Assembly (NCBI RefSeq): GCF_900492205.1
Contig: NZ_UEYQ01000024.1
Span: 1-53,780, forward strand
DNA: 53,780 bases
DNA from: Ciceribacter sp. T2.26MG-112.2
GTDB taxonomy: Bacteria; Pseudomonadota; Alphaproteobacteria; Rhizobiales; Rhizobiaceae
Reading direction: 5' to 3'
Made by a program: the position numbers and the translations under genes. Within the stretch, counting starts at the first letter, position 1. Every line of letters begins with the position of its first letter. Below the pieces are notes generated by a model that ran no database searches, was not told where the DNA came from, and saw nothing but the letters and a program-made list of their open reading frames with translations. Positions 1 through 7,702 of the stretch are shown here, in pieces.

Positions 1-1352
1 CCACCGCGATTGCCCGGCTCGAAACCGCCGCGACGCTCGTTGCGCGCCGCCTGGTTCGGCTGGAAGAAGGCATTCAGCCGGTCGCGGACATCCTGCTGGT
101 AGTGCCGGCGGACGTTTTCGTCGGCGATCACGGCAACCACCTGCTTCATCCGCGCCTCAAGCTCGGCGCGCTTTTCCGGCGTGTCGAACTGCCCGCCGCC
201 GGCCTCGCGCACCCACAGCATCTCCGCGAGCGGCCTGGCCTCGGACAGCACCTTGTCGAACGGCGCGCGTCCATCCTGCTTGACGAGATCATCCGGATCC
301 TTGCCGTCCGGCAGCATGGCGAAGCGGACCGACCGGCCCGGCTTCAGATGCGGCAACGCCAGGTCGACGGCACGGAACGCCGCCCGCTGACCGGCACCGT
401 CGCCGTCAAAGCAAAGCACCGGCACCGGCGTCATCTTCCACATCAGGTCGAGCTGGTTTTCGGTGAGCGCCGTGCCGAGCGGCGCAACGGCGTTCTCGAT
501 GCCGGCCTGGTGGAGCGCGATGACATCCATGTAGCCTTCGACCGCGATGATCGTATCGGCGCCGGCGGCGCCCTGGAGCGCGCGACGGGCGCGGGAGAAA
601 TTGAAGAGCACATTGCCCTTGTGAAAGAGCTCGGTCTCCGGCGAGTTCATGTATTTGGCCATGGCATCGGGCGCCATCGCCCGGCCGCCAAACGCGATCA
701 CCTTGTCGCGCGAGGACAGGATCGGGAACATGATACGGTCGCGGAAATAATCGTAGGAGACGGGAATGTCCGGCCCGTGCCGCACCAGGCCGCAGGCCTC
801 GATCTGCTCCTTCGGCACACCCTTGCCGGCCAGATATTCCTTAAGCGCGTTGCGGCTCTCCGGCGCATAGCCGAGGCGGAAGGTTTCGATCGTCCGCCCC
901 GAAAGCCCGCGTTCGCGCAGATAGGCCCGCGCCCTGGCGCCGCTCGCCGTCTGCAACTGATCCTGGAAGAACTGCGTCGCCATTTCCATGACGTCCTGCA
1001 GCGTGGTGCGTTCCTTCTCGCGCCGCTCGGCTTGCGGATCGGCCTTCGGCATGGCGATACCGGCCATGTCGGCGATCTGCTGCACCGCTTCGGGAAAGCT
1101 CAGCCCCTCGAGATCGGTGAGAAAGCGGAAATGGTCGCCGGAAACGCCGCAACCGAAACAGTGGTAGCGTCCCTTGCGGTCCTCGCAGTGAAAGCTCGGG
1201 CTTTTTTCGCCGTGGAACGGGCAGCAGGCCCAATAGTCCCCGCGCGACACATTGGTCTTCTTGCGATCCCAAGTCACACGTCGACCGACCACCGCGGAAA
1301 TCGGCACGCGGTCGCGTATCTCGTCGAGAAAGTCGTTGGAAAAACGCATCAT
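1..1352 (-). CDS. dnaG: DNA primase DnaG (3' end outside window)
   Basis: Synthesises RNA primers at the replication fork. About 450 N-terminal residues are visible; the C-terminal helicase-binding part lies beyond the window start. A CHC2 zinc finger is present (CCPFH near residues 43-47, CFGC near 65-68). The Toprim catalytic core follows, with AVEGYMD near 269-275 and DGDGAG further on. Two adjacent ATG codons (1352 and 1349) can serve as start; the protein begins MMRFSNDFLDEI, normal for rhizobial DnaG. Its neighbourhood (YqeY and carA upstream) is the usual one in Rhizobiales, where rpoD normally follows. Identity is certain; only the exact start and the missing C terminus are open. Confidence 0.97.
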   Translation of the reverse strand, partial: MMRFSNDFLDEIRDRVPISAVVGRRVTWDRKKTNVSRGDYWACCPFHGEKSPSFHCEDRKGRYHCFGCGVSGDHFRFLTDLEGLSFPEAVQQIADMAGIAMPKADPQAERREKERTTLQDVMEMATQFFQDQLQTASGARARAYLRERGLSGRTIETFRLGYAPESRNALKEYLAGKGVPKEQIEACGLVRHGPDIPVSYDYFRDRIMFPILSSRDKVIAFGGRAMAPDAMAKYMNSPETELFHKGNVLFNFSRARRALQGAAGADTIIAVEGYMDVIALHQAGIENAVAPLGTALTENQLDLMWKMTPVPVLCFDGDGAGQRAAFRAVDLALPHLKPGRSVRFAMLPDGKDPDDLVKQDGRAPFDKVLSEARPLAEMLWVREAGGGQFDTPEKRAELEARMKQVVAVIADENVRRHYQQDVRDRLNAFFQPNQAARNERRGGFEPGNRG

Positions 1353-1600
1353 GTCCCTTGTGATTGATGGTCCGCTATAGGCCGCCTCCGAGGCAAAAGC
1401 CATCGCTCCAATCAACAGTGCCCAATATTCACAGCCGAACCGGTTCACGGCAAACAGAATGCCCCGGCTCGATACGCCGCCCGACCGAACGAATTGACAA
1501 AGATCAATGCGCCGTCGTCGTTGAAGATGCAGATTACTTTTGCGCGCGGATCAATGGTTGGTAAGCGATGCACATCAGCAAAAATATCGGAGGATCACCC

Positions 1601-2149
1601 ATGAACAGATTCTGTCTTTTGTCCAGCGCGGCAATCGCACTGGTTGCCCAGCCCCTGGTGGCCGCTCCGCTGACGGATTCGGAACAGAATTCCCGCGCAG
1701 CATCCGCTTTTGTGCAGATCGCAAAGAACCAGAACCAGAACCAGAACAACAATCAAAGCGGCAACCAGAACAACAACCAGAATACCAATCAGAACACCAA
1801 CCAGAACACCAACCAGAACCAGAACCAGAATTCCGATGACGGCACCGGGCCGGATACCGTCGTAACGGCAGCCACTTCGGCCGCAGCAGAAACGGCTGCC
1901 GCCCACGCCTGTTTCTATGAAGATGCGGGCTACAAGGGCGAAAAGTTCTGCACGACGGGCGGAACGCATGCAAAGACCATCGGCCAAGGCTGGGACAACC
2001 GGATCTCCTCGATCAAGATTGCAGGCGGTGTGACGGTAAAGATCTGCACGGATGGCAACTATGGCGGCTCGTGCATGGAGACAGCCGCAAGCATCGAGAA
2101 ACTGGCCGGCGACTACGATGATGCCGTCTCTTCCTGGCAGGTAAAGTAA
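1601..2149 (+). CDS. secreted Asn/Gln-rich protein with beta/gamma-crystallin (I36-like) domain
   Basis: A 182-residue exported protein. Residues 1-22 form a signal peptide (hydrophobic core ending AAP). Residues 43-77 consist almost only of Asn and Gln with a few Thr, Ser and Gly. Residues about 105-182 hold a crystallin Greek-key domain with paired motifs (CFYEDAGYKGE, then the conserved WDNRISS, then CTDGNYGGSC) and four cysteines that could form disulfides. Such domains bind calcium or inhibit proteases (family I36); I cannot tell which applies. The ATG at 1601 has an AGGA-type ribosome site about 9 bases upstream, better than the in-frame ATG at 1568. It is a single gene with its own terminator. 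The repeat is encoded by near-identical hexamers and may vary in length. Confidence 0.8.
   Translation: MNRFCLLSSAAIALVAQPLVAAPLTDSEQNSRAASAFVQIAKNQNQNQNNNQSGNQNNNQNTNQNTNQNTNQNQNQNSDDGTGPDTVVTAATSAAAETAAAHACFYEDAGYKGEKFCTTGGTHAKTIGQGWDNRISSIKIAGGVTVKICTDGNYGGSCMETAASIEKLAGDYDDAVSSWQVK
1727..1831 (+). repeat. AACCAG-type hexamer repeat encoding the Asn/Gln tract
   Basis: Degenerate tandem hexamers (AACCAG, AACACC, AACAAC) inside the preceding gene. The unit is a multiple of three, so gain or loss of units changes tract length without breaking the frame. Confidence 0.8.
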
Positions 2150-2240
2150 GCGGCACCGCCAATATGTTGGCCCAGCCGATCGGCAAGGACTAGCACTCCG
2201 ATATCTAGGCCGCGACTCTTTTCGAAGGTCTGAAATACAG

Positions 2241-2266
2241 AAGGCAGCACGCGGGTGCTGCCTTTT
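2241..2266 (+). terminator. intrinsic terminator after the crystallin-domain gene
   Basis: Ten-base perfect stem AAGGCAGCAC / GTGCTGCCTT with a GCGG loop, followed by TT and a short T-rich stretch. It lies between this gene and the convergent yqeY gene, so it may serve both. Confidence 0.75.
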
Positions 2267-2295
2267 GCTGTAATGCAGACCAATGCGGGGCCAGC

Positions 2296-2748
2296 CTACT
2301 TCAACAGATCCTTAACAACGCCAGAGGCCTTGGCGAAATCGATCTGACCGGGATAGCGCTCCTTCAGCGTGTTCATGCACTTGCCCATGTCGCGCAGCCC
2401 TTGCGCCCCGGTTTCGGTGATCACCGAAGCGCAAAGCTCGCGCACCTTCTCCTCCGGCAGTTGCTCCGGCATGAAGCTCTTGATGATGCAGATTTCCTGG
2501 CGCTCCTGCTCGGCAAGCTCGGGCCTGCCGTTATCGGCATAGATTTGCGCCGATTCGTCGCGCTGCTTGATCATCTTCATCAGGATCTGCATGATCTCGT
2601 CGTCGGTCACCGGATCCTTGCCGACACCGCGATTGGCGATGTCGCGATCCTTGATCGCGGTCTGGATCAGCCGCACGGTCGAGGTGCGGCGTACGTCCTT
2701 CGCCTTCAGCGATTCCTTCATAACGTCGGTAAGTCTGTCGCGCATCAT
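2296..2748 (-). CDS. GatB/YqeY domain protein
   Basis: A 150-residue YqeY-family protein. It resembles the C-terminal tail of GatB, the amidotransferase subunit that makes Gln-tRNA or Asn-tRNA. Family members are thought to act on tRNA, but the function is unproven. Typical signatures are MRDRLTDVMKESLKAKD at the start, IKQRDESAQIY in the middle and MGKCMNTLKERYPGQ near the end. The start at 2748 has GGAG nine bases upstream; an upstream in-frame ATG at 2763 is possible but has no better site. It is divergent from carA and lies beside dnaG, the usual rhizobial order. Confidence 0.9.
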   Translation of the reverse strand: MMRDRLTDVMKESLKAKDVRRTSTVRLIQTAIKDRDIANRGVGKDPVTDDEIMQILMKMIKQRDESAQIYADNGRPELAEQERQEICIIKSFMPEQLPEEKVRELCASVITETGAQGLRDMGKCMNTLKERYPGQIDFAKASGVVKDLLK

Positions 2749-3074
2749 CTCTTCAATCTCCATGGAACAGCCGGCCTGCGGGCTTCGCCAATTGTGGCTT
2801 TTCCTTGTCATTTCGGCCGGACTCATACCCAGCCCTGCCGCACTGCGCAAATCAATTAGACAACCCATTGAAATACATGGGGCTAAATTCCACGCTTTCC
2901 ACAGCAACGAATTGACCTTGCGGATCGATCCGTCTATTTTCCGGCACCTGCACGAAAATTGAAATCAGGGGAAAAGCGCGCGCTTTGCTGCGCGACCTTG
3001 ATCTGCGATCATAAATGGCGCGTGACCTCCGGTTCTTCAAGGGATCGGCGGCCTCGGCCGGACAAGGAACGAAC
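2749..3074. other. divergent yqeY/carA promoter region and carA leader
   Basis: A 326-base gap without a credible gene. It holds a plausible carA promoter and, within the transcribed leader, a perfect 14-base palindrome AAAGCGCGCGCTTT at 2973-2986. I see no T-tract after the palindrome, so classical attenuation is not supported. Confidence 0.5.
2912..2939 (+). promoter_or_regulatory. putative carA promoter
   Basis: TTGACC (2912-2917) and CTATTT (2934-2939) with a 16-base spacer. The rhizobial sigma-70 match is good at -35 and moderate at -10. It predicts a leader of roughly 130 bases before the carA ATG. Confidence 0.45.
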
Positions 3075-4280
3075 ATGACCTCGACAGCCCCCTGGACCAC
3101 CCGCAAGCCGACCGCGCTTCTCGTTCTCGCCGACGGCACCGTCATTGAAGGCCACGGGATCGGCGCCACCGGCAAGGTCCAGGCCGAAGTCTGCTTCAAC
3201 ACGGCGCTGACCGGTTACGAGGAAATCCTGACCGACCCCTCCTATCTCGGCCAGATCGTAACCTTCACCTTCCCGCATATCGGCAATGTCGGCACCAATG
3301 ACGAAGACATCGAGGACCTGACGCCGGCGGCACGCCACGGCGCGGTCGGCGTGATCTTCAAGGCCGACATCACCGACCCGTCGAACTACCGCGCGGTCAA
3401 GCATCTCGACGCCTGGCTGAAGGCCCGCGGCATCATCGGCCTTTGCGGCGTCGATACCCGGGCGCTCACCGCCTGGATCCGCGAGCACGGCGCGCCGAAT
3501 GCGGTGATCGCCCATGACCCGAACGGCGTCTTCGACATCGACGCACTGAAGGCGGACGCCAAGGCGTGGAGCGGCCTCGTCGGCCTCGACCTCGCCAAGG
3601 TCGCCACATCCGGTCAGTCATCCACCTGGAACGAGAAGCCGTGGGTCTGGAACGAAGGCTTTTCGACGCTCGGACCGGCGGATGCCAAGTACCACATCGT
3701 TTGCGTCGATTTTGGCGTGAAGCGCAACATCCTGCGCCTGTTTGCCGGCCTCGACTGCAAGGTAACCGTCGTCCCGGCATCAACCAGCGCCGAAGACATC
3801 CTCGCCCTCAATCCGGACGGCATCTTCCTGTCGAACGGCCCGGGCGATCCGGCGGCAACCGGCGAATATGCCGTTCCGGTCATCCAGAACCTCATCAAGG
3901 CTGACAAGCCGCTGTTCGGCATCTGCCTCGGCCACCAGATGCTGGGCCTGGCGCTCGGCGGCAAGACCGAAAAGATGCACCAGGGCCACCACGGCGCCAA
4001 TCATCCGGTGAAGGACTTCACCACCGGCAAGGTCGAGATCGTCTCGATGAACCACGGCTTCGCGGTGGATTCGAAGTCGCTGCCAGAAGGCGTTGAAGAG
4101 ACTCACGTTTCGCTGTTCGACGGCTCCAACTGCGGCCTGCGGCTCGCCGGCAAGCCGGTCTTTTCGGTGCAGCACCATCCGGAGGCTTCGCCCGGTCCGC
4201 AGGACAGCCACTATCTCTTCCGCCGCTTCATCAACATGGTGCGCGAGACGAAGGGTGAGCCGGCACTCGCAGAGCGCTGA
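3075..4280 (+). CDS. carA: carbamoyl-phosphate synthase small subunit
   Basis: Glutaminase subunit (401 residues) that supplies ammonia to CarB for carbamoyl phosphate, the precursor of arginine and pyrimidines. The N-terminal CPSase small-chain domain (residues ~12-150) is followed by a class I glutamine amidotransferase domain. The nucleophile Cys is in GICLGHQ near residue 284, and the His-Glu pair is in QHHPEASPGP near the C terminus. The ATG at 3075 has AAGGA upstream; the open frame extends earlier but without homologous sequence. carB is 5 kb downstream, separated by four genes on the other strand, a common rhizobial arrangement. Confidence 0.97.
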   Translation: MTSTAPWTTRKPTALLVLADGTVIEGHGIGATGKVQAEVCFNTALTGYEEILTDPSYLGQIVTFTFPHIGNVGTNDEDIEDLTPAARHGAVGVIFKADITDPSNYRAVKHLDAWLKARGIIGLCGVDTRALTAWIREHGAPNAVIAHDPNGVFDIDALKADAKAWSGLVGLDLAKVATSGQSSTWNEKPWVWNEGFSTLGPADAKYHIVCVDFGVKRNILRLFAGLDCKVTVVPASTSAEDILALNPDGIFLSNGPGDPAATGEYAVPVIQNLIKADKPLFGICLGHQMLGLALGGKTEKMHQGHHGANHPVKDFTTGKVEIVSMNHGFAVDSKSLPEGVEETHVSLFDGSNCGLRLAGKPVFSVQHHPEASPGPQDSHYLFRRFINMVRETKGEPALAER

Positions 4281-4309
4281 TCCGACTCTCACATTAGAAA
4301 TCGAAGATG

Positions 4310-4335
4310 CGGCCCGGTCAGACCCGGGCCGTTTT
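4310..4335 (+). terminator. carA terminator overlapping the MATE gene end
   Basis: Eight-base perfect stem CGGCCCGG / CCGGGCCG with a six-base loop and TTTT on the plus strand. It overlaps the stop codon of the convergent MATE gene. Confidence 0.75.
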
Positions 4336-5718
4336 CATTTCAAAGCGCACCTTGTGGAAGAAGCGCAGGCAGAGCAGCAGCGCCGCACTCATCAGGCCGA
4401 TCAGGAAGCCGAGCCAGATGCCGATGCCGCCGAGCCCGAGCGGAAAGGCCATGACCCAGGCGAGGAAGAAGCCGATCGGCCAATAGGAGACCAGCGCCAT
4501 CACCATCGGGATGCGGGCATCCTTCAACCCGCGCAAGAGGCCGCTGGCAATTGCCTGCAATCCATCCACCAGCTGGAAAATGCCGGCGATCACGACGAGC
4601 GGCACGGCAAAGTCGAGCACGGCCGCGGCCTCCGGCGTGGTCGCGTTGATGAAGGCGCTGCTGAGCGTCCGCGGCATCAGGTAGAACAGCAGTCCGCCGG
4701 CAATGGCGATCGCGCTGGCGATCACCAACACGGCATAAGCGGCCCGCATCAGGTCCGGATAATCTCCCCGTCCATGAGCCACGCCGATCCTGACCGTTGC
4801 CGCCTGCGACAAGCCGAGCGGGATCATGAAGGCGATCGAGGCGAGCTGAAGCGCGATGCCGTGGGCTGCAAGCTCGATCGTACCGATCTTGCCCATCATC
4901 AGCGAGGCGGCGGTAAACAGGCTGACCTCCGCCAGAACCGTGATACTGATCGGCAGGCCGAGATGCACCACTTCCCACAGGGCATGCCAGTCCGGCCGCC
5001 AGAAACGGACAAACAGCTCGTAGCGGCGCGTCTGCTCGCGCGTCTCGATATAGGCGACCATGAACAGGAAACTCGCCCACTGCACGATCACCGCGACGAT
5101 CGCGGCACCGATCATCCCGAGCCGAGGCAGGCCGAAATGGCCGAGCACCAGCGCATAGGCCAGCACCGCATTCATCAGAAGCACGGCCAGCGTGACGTAG
5201 AGGATGATCCCGGCCCGGCCGATCGCGCTGACCAGGGCCCGAAGCACGGCGAAGAGCAGGGCCGGCAAGAGGCCGAACTGCACGATCATCACATAGTCGG
5301 CAGCAAGCGCCGCGACTTCGGGTTTCTGTCCGAGCATCAGGAGGATCGGCTCGGCATTGAAGAACAGCGGCGCGGTCAAGAGGGTGTAGCCGATCGAAAC
5401 CCACATACCCATGCGGATCGCCCGCCGGACGGAAACGACGTCGCCTCGGCCAAAGGCCTGCGCCACCATCGGCACCACGGCAATGGAGAAACCCGACCCG
5501 AAGATGAAGATCGTAAAGAAGAACTGGCCCGACAGGACCATGGCCGCCAGCGACTGCGCGCCGAGCTGTCCGACGATCACCACGTCCGTGGTGTGGATGC
5601 CGAGCTGTGCGAGCTGCGCGCCGATCAACGGGATGCCGAGCGCAAGCGTCGCGCGAATGTGCGAGGCCCAGCTTTTGGCCTGACTGCCTGGTCCAACGGG
5701 TGCAAAATGGCGAGACAT
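4318..5718 (-). CDS. MATE-family multidrug/toxin exporter
   Basis: An inner-membrane, ion-coupled exporter (466 residues) with about 12 hydrophobic segments in two homologous halves, as in NorM. The first half opens with GIPLIGAQLAQLGIHTTD, matching the MATE helix 1-2 region, followed by QAFGRGD. The second half repeats the pattern (GLPISITVLAEVSLFTAA, then VAHGRGDY). The start at 5718 (MSRHFAPVG) was chosen because sequence upstream of it is not MATE-like. Cargo cannot be predicted from sequence. It is a single gene, divergent from the zinc-protease terminator region. Confidence 0.92.
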   Translation of the reverse strand: MSRHFAPVGPGSQAKSWASHIRATLALGIPLIGAQLAQLGIHTTDVVIVGQLGAQSLAAMVLSGQFFFTIFIFGSGFSIAVVPMVAQAFGRGDVVSVRRAIRMGMWVSIGYTLLTAPLFFNAEPILLMLGQKPEVAALAADYVMIVQFGLLPALLFAVLRALVSAIGRAGIILYVTLAVLLMNAVLAYALVLGHFGLPRLGMIGAAIVAVIVQWASFLFMVAYIETREQTRRYELFVRFWRPDWHALWEVVHLGLPISITVLAEVSLFTAASLMMGKIGTIELAAHGIALQLASIAFMIPLGLSQAATVRIGVAHGRGDYPDLMRAAYAVLVIASAIAIAGGLLFYLMPRTLSSAFINATTPEAAAVLDFAVPLVVIAGIFQLVDGLQAIASGLLRGLKDARIPMVMALVSYWPIGFFLAWVMAFPLGLGGIGIWLGFLIGLMSAALLLCLRFFHKVRFEMKTARV

Positions 5719-5788
5719 GATACGATCCAAGACGAAAAAAGCCGCTTCCAGAGATTGCTGGCGAGCGGCGTGTAGACCCTGGATAGAA

Positions 5789-5821
5789 GAAAGCCGCCGC
5801 GGGAGCAAGCCGCAGCGGCTT
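5789..5821 (-). terminator. terminator of the ypfJ-like gene
   Basis: Twelve-base stem with one mismatch (arms 5791-5802 and 5810-5821, loop GAGCAAG), followed on the minus strand by TTTCTTCT. Confidence 0.65.
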
Positions 5822-5877
5822 AGTGCAGAAAATATCGTCGATCGATCACAAAGCCTTATGGAAGCTGAAAAGACGCC

Positions 5878-6804
5878 TCAGATCGAGCCGGAAAACGTGT
5901 CGCAGGACGAGACTTCGCCACTTTCAAAGCCGCGCTTGAACCATTTCGCCCGCTGCGCCGAGGTACCATGGTTGAAGCTGTCGGGCACGACATAGCCCTG
6001 GCTGCGCTTCTGCAGCGTGTCGTCGCCGATCTGGTGGGCGGCATTGAGCGCCTCTTCGAGGTCACCGGCCTCGAGCAGGCCCTTCTGTTCGGTATAGCTC
6101 GCCCAGATCCCGGCATAGCAATCGGCCTGCAATTCGACGCGCACCGACATCTGGTTTGCTTCGACTTCGCTCATCTGCTTGCGCAGCTGGTTGAACTTCG
6201 GAAGCACGCCCGTCAGGTTCTGCACGTGATGGCCGATCTCATGGGCAATGACATAGGCTTCGGCAAAGTCGCCTGACGCGCCGAACTGCTGCTGCAACTG
6301 CGTGAAGAATTCGGTGTCCAGGTAAACCTTGCGGTCGCCCGGGCAATAGAACGGCCCGGTCGCCGACGATGCAAAGCCGCAAGCGGAGCTGACCTGGCCG
6401 GAGAACAGCACGAGCGTCGGCTCGGCATAGGTCTGGCCTTCCGACTGGAAGATGCCGTTCCAGGTGTCCTCGGTCTCGGCAAGCACGGTGCGGACGAAGG
6501 CCGTCATCTCGTCGGCTGCGGGTGTGGTCGGGCGCTCGCCCGTCGACTGCTCATAACCGGACGGCGGCGCCGTGCCCTCGCCCAGCATCTGCAGCATGTC
6601 GATGCCCATCATCTTGAGCACGAAGTAGATGACCACCAGAAAAATGATCGTGCCAATGCTCAAACCGCCGCCTCGACGGCCGCTGCCCATCGGGATCTGG
6701 ATGCCGGAGCGGCCGAACGGATTGCGACCCATTCCGCCGCGGCCGACGGACGTGCCGCGCCGATCCTCGATATTGTCCGACTGACGCCGACCCTTCCATT
6801 CCAT
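5878..6804 (-). CDS. ypfJ: neutral zinc metallopeptidase, YpfJ/zinicin family
   Basis: A membrane-anchored zincin-like protease of 308 residues. A Gly/Arg-rich cytoplasmic N terminus precedes one membrane segment (residues ~49-66). The catalytic domain carries HEIGHH at 188-193 and a downstream ELQADCYAG that supplies the third ligand region. The family is widespread, but its substrates are unknown. The ATG at 6804 has GGAGAGGAA upstream, clearly better than the in-frame upstream ATG. It is transcribed alone and ends at a strong hairpin. Confidence 0.92.
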   Translation of the reverse strand: MEWKGRRQSDNIEDRRGTSVGRGGMGRNPFGRSGIQIPMGSGRRGGGLSIGTIIFLVVIYFVLKMMGIDMLQMLGEGTAPPSGYEQSTGERPTTPAADEMTAFVRTVLAETEDTWNGIFQSEGQTYAEPTLVLFSGQVSSACGFASSATGPFYCPGDRKVYLDTEFFTQLQQQFGASGDFAEAYVIAHEIGHHVQNLTGVLPKFNQLRKQMSEVEANQMSVRVELQADCYAGIWASYTEQKGLLEAGDLEEALNAAHQIGDDTLQKRSQGYVVPDSFNHGTSAQRAKWFKRGFESGEVSSCDTFSGSI

Positions 6805-6917
6805 GATGCGGTTCCTCTCCGTCACATATGCCTGCGGCTTGAAACACTTCATAAAGCAAAGCGTTCCGACCGGCCATGGAAATTAGAGGCGGCCTGACCG
6901 ACCGACCCGCCCAGAGC

Positions 6918-7592
6918 TCAGGTCGCGGCGTAGTCATAGGCCCCGCCGCGTTCCAGCGCGCGCCGGTATGCCGGCCGGGCGCGGATCGCCGCGAGATAGC
7001 GGCGGATCGCCGGCGCAGTCTGCTCTTTCGCCCCATCGATGCGCGACATGGCGGCCTCGATCGGAAAGCTCATGGCGATGTCGGCCGCGGAAAAGGCAGC
7101 ACCAGCGAAGTATCCGTCCCGGCCAAGTTCGCTTTCCCAGAAGGCAACGTGATCCTGGAGTTGAGGATCGAGGAACTTGGCGCCCACGCCCTTGGCGATC
7201 AGCGAAGCGATCGGTCGCAACAACAACGGCACCTGGCTCGGCAGCTTCGAGAAAATCAGCTTCATGACCAGCAGCGGCATGGCCGATCCCTCGGCATAGT
7301 GCAGGAAATAGCTGTAACGCAGCCGCTCGTCGGTTCCCGCTGGCGGGCGCAGCGCATCCCCGCCATAGGTTTCGATCAGGTATTCGATGATCGCGCCGCT
7401 TTCCGCGATCACCCTGCCGTCATCTTCGATCACCGGCGACTTGCCGAGCGGATGGACAGCCTTGAGGCTTTCCGGCGCCCGCATGTCGCCTCCACGTCGA
7501 TAAACATTGATGTCGTAAGGAACGCCGAGTTCTTCGAGCAGCCAAAGGATGCGATGGGCGCGGGAATTTTCGAGATAGTGAACAATGATCAT
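6918..7592 (-). CDS. glutathione S-transferase
   Basis: Cytosolic GST fold, 224 residues. The N-terminal thioredoxin-like domain holds the glutathione site with the cis-Pro and SNAIL-type motif (GKSPVIEDDGRVIAESGAI). An all-helical C-terminal domain contains the conserved FSAADIAMSFPIEAA motif with its N-capping Asp. The putative N-terminal catalytic Ser/Tyr lies in HYLENSRAHR. The ATG at 7592 follows GGAG by six bases. The amidase lies upstream on the same strand, separated by hairpins. Substrate is unknown. Confidence 0.93.
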   Translation of the reverse strand: MIIVHYLENSRAHRILWLLEELGVPYDINVYRRGGDMRAPESLKAVHPLGKSPVIEDDGRVIAESGAIIEYLIETYGGDALRPPAGTDERLRYSYFLHYAEGSAMPLLVMKLIFSKLPSQVPLLLRPIASLIAKGVGAKFLDPQLQDHVAFWESELGRDGYFAGAAFSAADIAMSFPIEAAMSRIDGAKEQTAPAIRRYLAAIRARPAYRRALERGGAYDYAAT

Positions 7593-7610
7593 CGGCGGCT
7601 CCATGGGAAA

Positions 7611-7647
7611 GCCCGGCAATCACGCCGGGCGTAGTGCAACCACTACG
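7611..7647 (-). terminator. two adjacent hairpins between amidase and GST genes
   Basis: GCCCGGC/GCCGGGC (7611-7630) and CGTAGTG/CACTACG (7630-7647) are back to back. On the minus strand the outer hairpin is followed by TTTCCC, so it may end amidase transcription; the T-tract is weak. Confidence 0.4.
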
Positions 7648-7702
7648 CTTTCACCGTCCCGGTGGTTTCACGACCCGGGCGTTTCCCAAAGATCCACCGG
7701 CC

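Noticed and set aside
102..1367. Long plus-strand open frame of 421 codons over dnaG
   Set aside because: It is antisense to a fully recognisable DnaG and has no family features; GC-rich DNA often leaves such frames open.
1575..1987. Minus-strand frames reading long runs of Leu/Val or Ser/Gly/Cys
   Set aside because: They are the complement of the Asn/Gln repeat; no start signal or homology.
4093..5775. Plus-strand open frame of 560 codons, very rich in His, Arg, Asp and Glu
   Set aside because: Antisense to the MATE transporter; the composition is that expected from complementing hydrophobic codons.
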